The notes under the pieces are model-generated. The model ran no database searches. It was not told the DNA's origin and saw only the letters and a list, made by a program, of their open reading frames with translations. 53,301 bases of DNA. Source: a virus. Below are positions 50,729 through 53,301 of this stretch, piece after piece (the stretch's first letter is position 1; each line of letters starts with the position of its first letter). Both the position numbers and the translations under genes were made by a program. Where the stretch lies: positions 1 through 53,301 of IMG/VR virus record IMGVR_UViG_3300032297_000671. One strand, 5' to 3'.

Positions 50729-51895
50729 ATGAACAAGTCAGAAATTCCTACAGTAGGGTATGAAAACTTTGATTGGGATATTCCCAGTAAACTAACAGCG
50801 AACAAAAAAATTAAAACAATCGACGGATCTAAAGTTTTCTGTCACGAGCCTTATGCTGAGGAGCTTTATAGGCTAATGGCAGAATCTATCGAGAGTCTTA
50901 ATACTTCTAAAGATTTAAAAACAGGAATGGCTTACAATTGTAAGATCATTACACTTAATGATGATCATGCAATTGCTCAGACTGATTCTGGACAATCTGT
51001 TTATGTAGATCTTAACAAAGAAAGAAAGGATGCTAAGAGGCTAAATATCTCTGGTATCGAATTTAGAATTGGTGGTGAAATCCAGGCAATTGTAAGAAGC
51101 GTAATGGGAACATATTACGGATCTGTTGTTGAAGGATACATCGCAAACACTAAAGCAGAATTCTTTGAGCAAATCAAGAAAGAATCTTTAGCTTATGAGG
51201 CTAGAGTTGAGTCTATAAACAAGGGAGGATATTTGGTAGATGTTCAGGGGGTTAAATGCTTTTTACCTGGTTCTCTTGCTGCTGCCAATAAGATTACTGA
51301 TTTTGAATCATATATCGGTAAAAAATTCTATGTCATGATAGATGGATATGTTCAGCACAAGGATATATTCGTTGTTTCATACAAAAAATATCTTTCTAAG
51401 ATCATGGATCAGAAGATCCAAGAATTGGATCTAACGAAGAAATATACCGGCCACGTTACAGGTACTTCAAACTTCGGAGTATTCGTAGAATGGGAAGACA
51501 TCTACACTGGGCTTATTCACAAAACAGAGTTCGAAAATCAACAAATTACTGGATTTACAGCTGGTGATGAAATCGAATTCTACATCAAGGAAGTTAAGGA
51601 AGACAATAGATTAACTCTTACCCTTGGTGAACCAATCGAGAAAACTGTAAAAATCTATGATCTTAAAAAAGATGTAGATGAAGGTAATGCTCCTATTTTA
51701 AGAGCTACAGTCAAGCATAAGAGAAAAAATGGTGCATTGATCGAACTTCATGAGATTGGCCTGATGGCTATGATCCCACAAGGAAGATTGACACAAGCAC
51801 ATAAAAATCTTAAAACAGGTGATGTTATAGACGTTAAGGTCTATGAGGTTGATCCTGTGATGGGAAAAATTTTCGCACAACCTGAGAATGAATAA
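50729..51895 (+). CDS. Multi-domain S1 RNA-binding protein
   Basis: The 388-residue protein contains at least three and probably four S1/OB-like domains: about residues 65-145 (degenerate), 150-225 (YEARVESINKGGYLVDVQGV), 235-305 (YTGHVTGTSNFGVFVEWEDI, the best match, with GLIHKTEF) and 318-385 (LRATVKHKRKNGALIELHEI). Ribosomal protein S1 carries six such repeats and brings mRNA to the 30S subunit. A phage-made S1-like protein could steer host ribosomes or protect RNA. It has its own promoter-like motif and palindrome, and overlaps the next gene by 8 bases. Confidence 0.8.
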   Translation: MNKSEIPTVGYENFDWDIPSKLTANKKIKTIDGSKVFCHEPYAEELYRLMAESIESLNTSKDLKTGMAYNCKIITLNDDHAIAQTDSGQSVYVDLNKERKDAKRLNISGIEFRIGGEIQAIVRSVMGTYYGSVVEGYIANTKAEFFEQIKKESLAYEARVESINKGGYLVDVQGVKCFLPGSLAAANKITDFESYIGKKFYVMIDGYVQHKDIFVVSYKKYLSKIMDQKIQELDLTKKYTGHVTGTSNFGVFVEWEDIYTGLIHKTEFENQQITGFTAGDEIEFYIKEVKEDNRLTLTLGEPIEKTVKIYDLKKDVDEGNAPILRATVKHKRKNGALIELHEIGLMAMIPQGRLTQAHKNLKTGDVIDVKVYEVDPVMGKIFAQPENE

Positions 51896-53282
51896 TAGCT
51901 TTTTTAATAAATCCAACGCTCTTGCCTCTTCCGTAATCGGATTTGAGTTCGAATTCTTTTCTGATATGACGAGAGGCAGGATCGTGGATTCTCTTTCTAA
52001 GCTATTAAACAAAAAGATTGTTCTGAGTAATAAATATCACTCAGATGTACCTGTATCTGCAAATACATTTAAACTTGAACCTGATTATTCAGGGGGAAGT
52101 AAAATGAATGAGCTTATTACTGGACCTATGCCTTATGTCGAGGCAATTCCAATTCTTATTAAAGTTTTAAGATGGATCGATGCAAACGGATGGACCACTG
52201 ACGAATGTGCTTTCCAATTCTCGATTAGCTTTGATAAAATGAATAGGGATATAAACAGGATGGAAGAATTGGATAGACTAAAATTCGTTCTTGGTATAGA
52301 TGAGGGATTAATCTACTCTAAATTTGGGAATAGAACAAATTCTGTTTATGCTAAATCTATAAAAAGGGTAGTTCCTAGAAATAGATTCGCAATGATAGAA
52401 AATCTAACTACGATAGATCCTAAATTATTTAGAATTCCTGATGAAAAATACTTTGGTGCTAATTTTACCAAAGTACCTGATGGGTATATCGAAATTAGGT
52501 ATTTAGGTGGTAGGGACTACCAGAAGAAAATATCTTCGATAAGGGAGGTTATAGATTATGTTGTTCTTTTACTCCATGACATTCTTACCGGAAAAAAACC
52601 TTATGACAAGAAGGATCTCGAAAAATTGAAAGAGATGATGAAGGATTATTCTAAAGTCGTTAGAAGCTTCTCTGACCCTGATTCTTTCTTTTTAAATTTT
52701 CCTGATTTCCATCTTCTTGTAGATCTTAAGGGGTATGAGGAAAATATTAAAACTTACTTCCCAATGATAAGAGAGAAGATATTCGATCTTATTGTGGAAG
52801 GTAATGTTAGATCTGGATTTTTTAATTATGATACCACTACAGGTAGATTCCAATTGAAAGATGCTAAATGTAAGCACTCTATATTCTTAAAGGATCTTGA
52901 CCTTATTGACTGTAAAATAAGAAACGCTAAGGTTATTAACTGTAAACTTTATGGATGTGAGGTAAAGAATTCTGAACTTCATGAATGTCAAATAGAGAAT
53001 GGTAATAAGATCTTTTCTGGAAAGATTAAGGATACATCAGCTTCCTACGGTAATCTAATAGAGGGATGTTATATAGATTGTCCTCGCCATATGATAGATT
53101 GTGAAGTCAAAGGTGGCGTAATAAGAAAAGCTGATTTGGGTGGAAACGCTGAAGTTAGCGAAGAGACTGAAAAAGTTAAAGACTTTAATGAAATAAGACA
53201 ATCTAGATTTATAACAGATTCTAGACTAAAAGACTTGAATAATCCGATGAGAAGGATTATTTTCAAAAATCAGAATTACTAA
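51888..53282 (+). CDS. Amidoligase-family protein with beta-helix-like C-terminus
   Basis: The first 300 residues of this 464-residue protein fit the amidoligase (COOH-NH2 ligase) fold: IGFEFEFF near residue 17, KLEPDYSGGSKMNELITGPM near 62-81, TTDECAFQFSISF near 103-115 and YIEIRYLGG near 203. These ATP-grasp-like enzymes join carboxylates to amines. From about residue 322, LKDAKCKHSIFLKDLDLIDC then KIRNAKVINCKLYGCEVKN and more is a pentapeptide-like repeat that would form a right-handed helix. Such a fusion may direct the enzyme to a target. Activity is plausible, substrate unknown. Confidence 0.7.
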   Translation: MNNSFFNKSNALASSVIGFEFEFFSDMTRGRIVDSLSKLLNKKIVLSNKYHSDVPVSANTFKLEPDYSGGSKMNELITGPMPYVEAIPILIKVLRWIDANGWTTDECAFQFSISFDKMNRDINRMEELDRLKFVLGIDEGLIYSKFGNRTNSVYAKSIKRVVPRNRFAMIENLTTIDPKLFRIPDEKYFGANFTKVPDGYIEIRYLGGRDYQKKISSIREVIDYVVLLLHDILTGKKPYDKKDLEKLKEMMKDYSKVVRSFSDPDSFFLNFPDFHLLVDLKGYEENIKTYFPMIREKIFDLIVEGNVRSGFFNYDTTTGRFQLKDAKCKHSIFLKDLDLIDCKIRNAKVINCKLYGCEVKNSELHECQIENGNKIFSGKIKDTSASYGNLIEGCYIDCPRHMIDCEVKGGVIRKADLGGNAEVSEETEKVKDFNEIRQSRFITDSRLKDLNNPMRRIIFKNQNY

Positions 53283-53283
53283 T

Positions 53284-53301
53284 ATGACTCTAGAAGAATT
53301 A
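53284..53301 (+). CDS. Start of a further gene, cut by the window end
   Basis: An ATG one base after the previous stop opens a frame reading MTLEEL to the end of the window. Nothing more can be said. Confidence 0.45.

Noticed and set aside
1-53301. tRNA genes, CRISPR arrays, insertion sequences, attachment sites
   Set aside because: Gaps between genes are short, and I saw no cloverleaf-like sequence, spaced direct repeats, transposase or integrase.

Overview
The window reads as a segment of a large, AT-rich, T4-related myovirus genome whose host is probably a Bacteroidota (Flavobacteria-type) bacterium. The T4 relationship rests on recognisable homologues: late sigma factor gp55, head-completion protein gp4, portal gp20 (two tandem copies), prohead protease gp21, major capsid protein gp23, DNA ligase gp30, clamp-loader gp44 and a gp62-like partner, an RNase H/FEN-type nuclease, and baseplate proteins resembling gp53, gp27 and gp5. 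The host guess is an inference from A-rich leaders without Shine-Dalgarno sequences, low GC and Bacteroidota-like small genes. No terminase, tail sheath, tail tube, DNA polymerase, tRNA, integrase or insertion sequence is visible.

Layout. 1-5691: small membrane proteins, two related beta-rich proteins, and a large acidic virion-type protein that probably gains a C-terminal tail by -1 frameshifting. 5753-10478: gp55, gp4, an unidentified protein and two portal paralogues. 10491-19808: a metabolic/replication/repair block (heptose kinase, ligase, clamp loader, guanylate-kinase-like enzyme, 5' nuclease, gp62-like protein, UVR-motif protein, UvdE-like barrel, Fpg/Nei glycosylase, DEDD exonuclease). 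19875-31881: head assembly and internal proteins (nucleotidyltransferase with a capsid-targeting leader, large Ala/Gly-rich protein, protease-scaffold fusion, capsid protein, four proteins with cleavable-looking leaders). 31921-36705: glycosyltransferase-like genes, a P-loop kinase-like gene and an asparagine synthetase, with head-type genes between. 36706-40871: one minus-strand gene and several small unknowns, including a Nudix protein. 40889-50667: baseplate/tail hub operon. 50729-53301: an S1-domain RNA-binding protein, an amidoligase fused to a beta-helix-like tail, and the start of a further gene.

How it works together. Almost everything is on the plus strand in tightly packed, often overlapping operons. 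A motif close to NGATATATARA lies 10-29 bases before the start codons of eleven gene blocks (with a twelfth copy farther upstream of one of them) and is a good candidate for the late promoter read by the phage's own gp55. The prohead protease is predicted to cut after [L/I]xE. That motif sits at the end of short N-terminal leaders of many proteins around the capsid gene, and in the 14-residue repeats of the scaffold attached to the protease. This suggests a self-digesting scaffold and a set of proteins packed in the head, some of which (a nucleotidyltransferase, a protein with a peptidoglycan-binding-like segment) might be delivered with the DNA.
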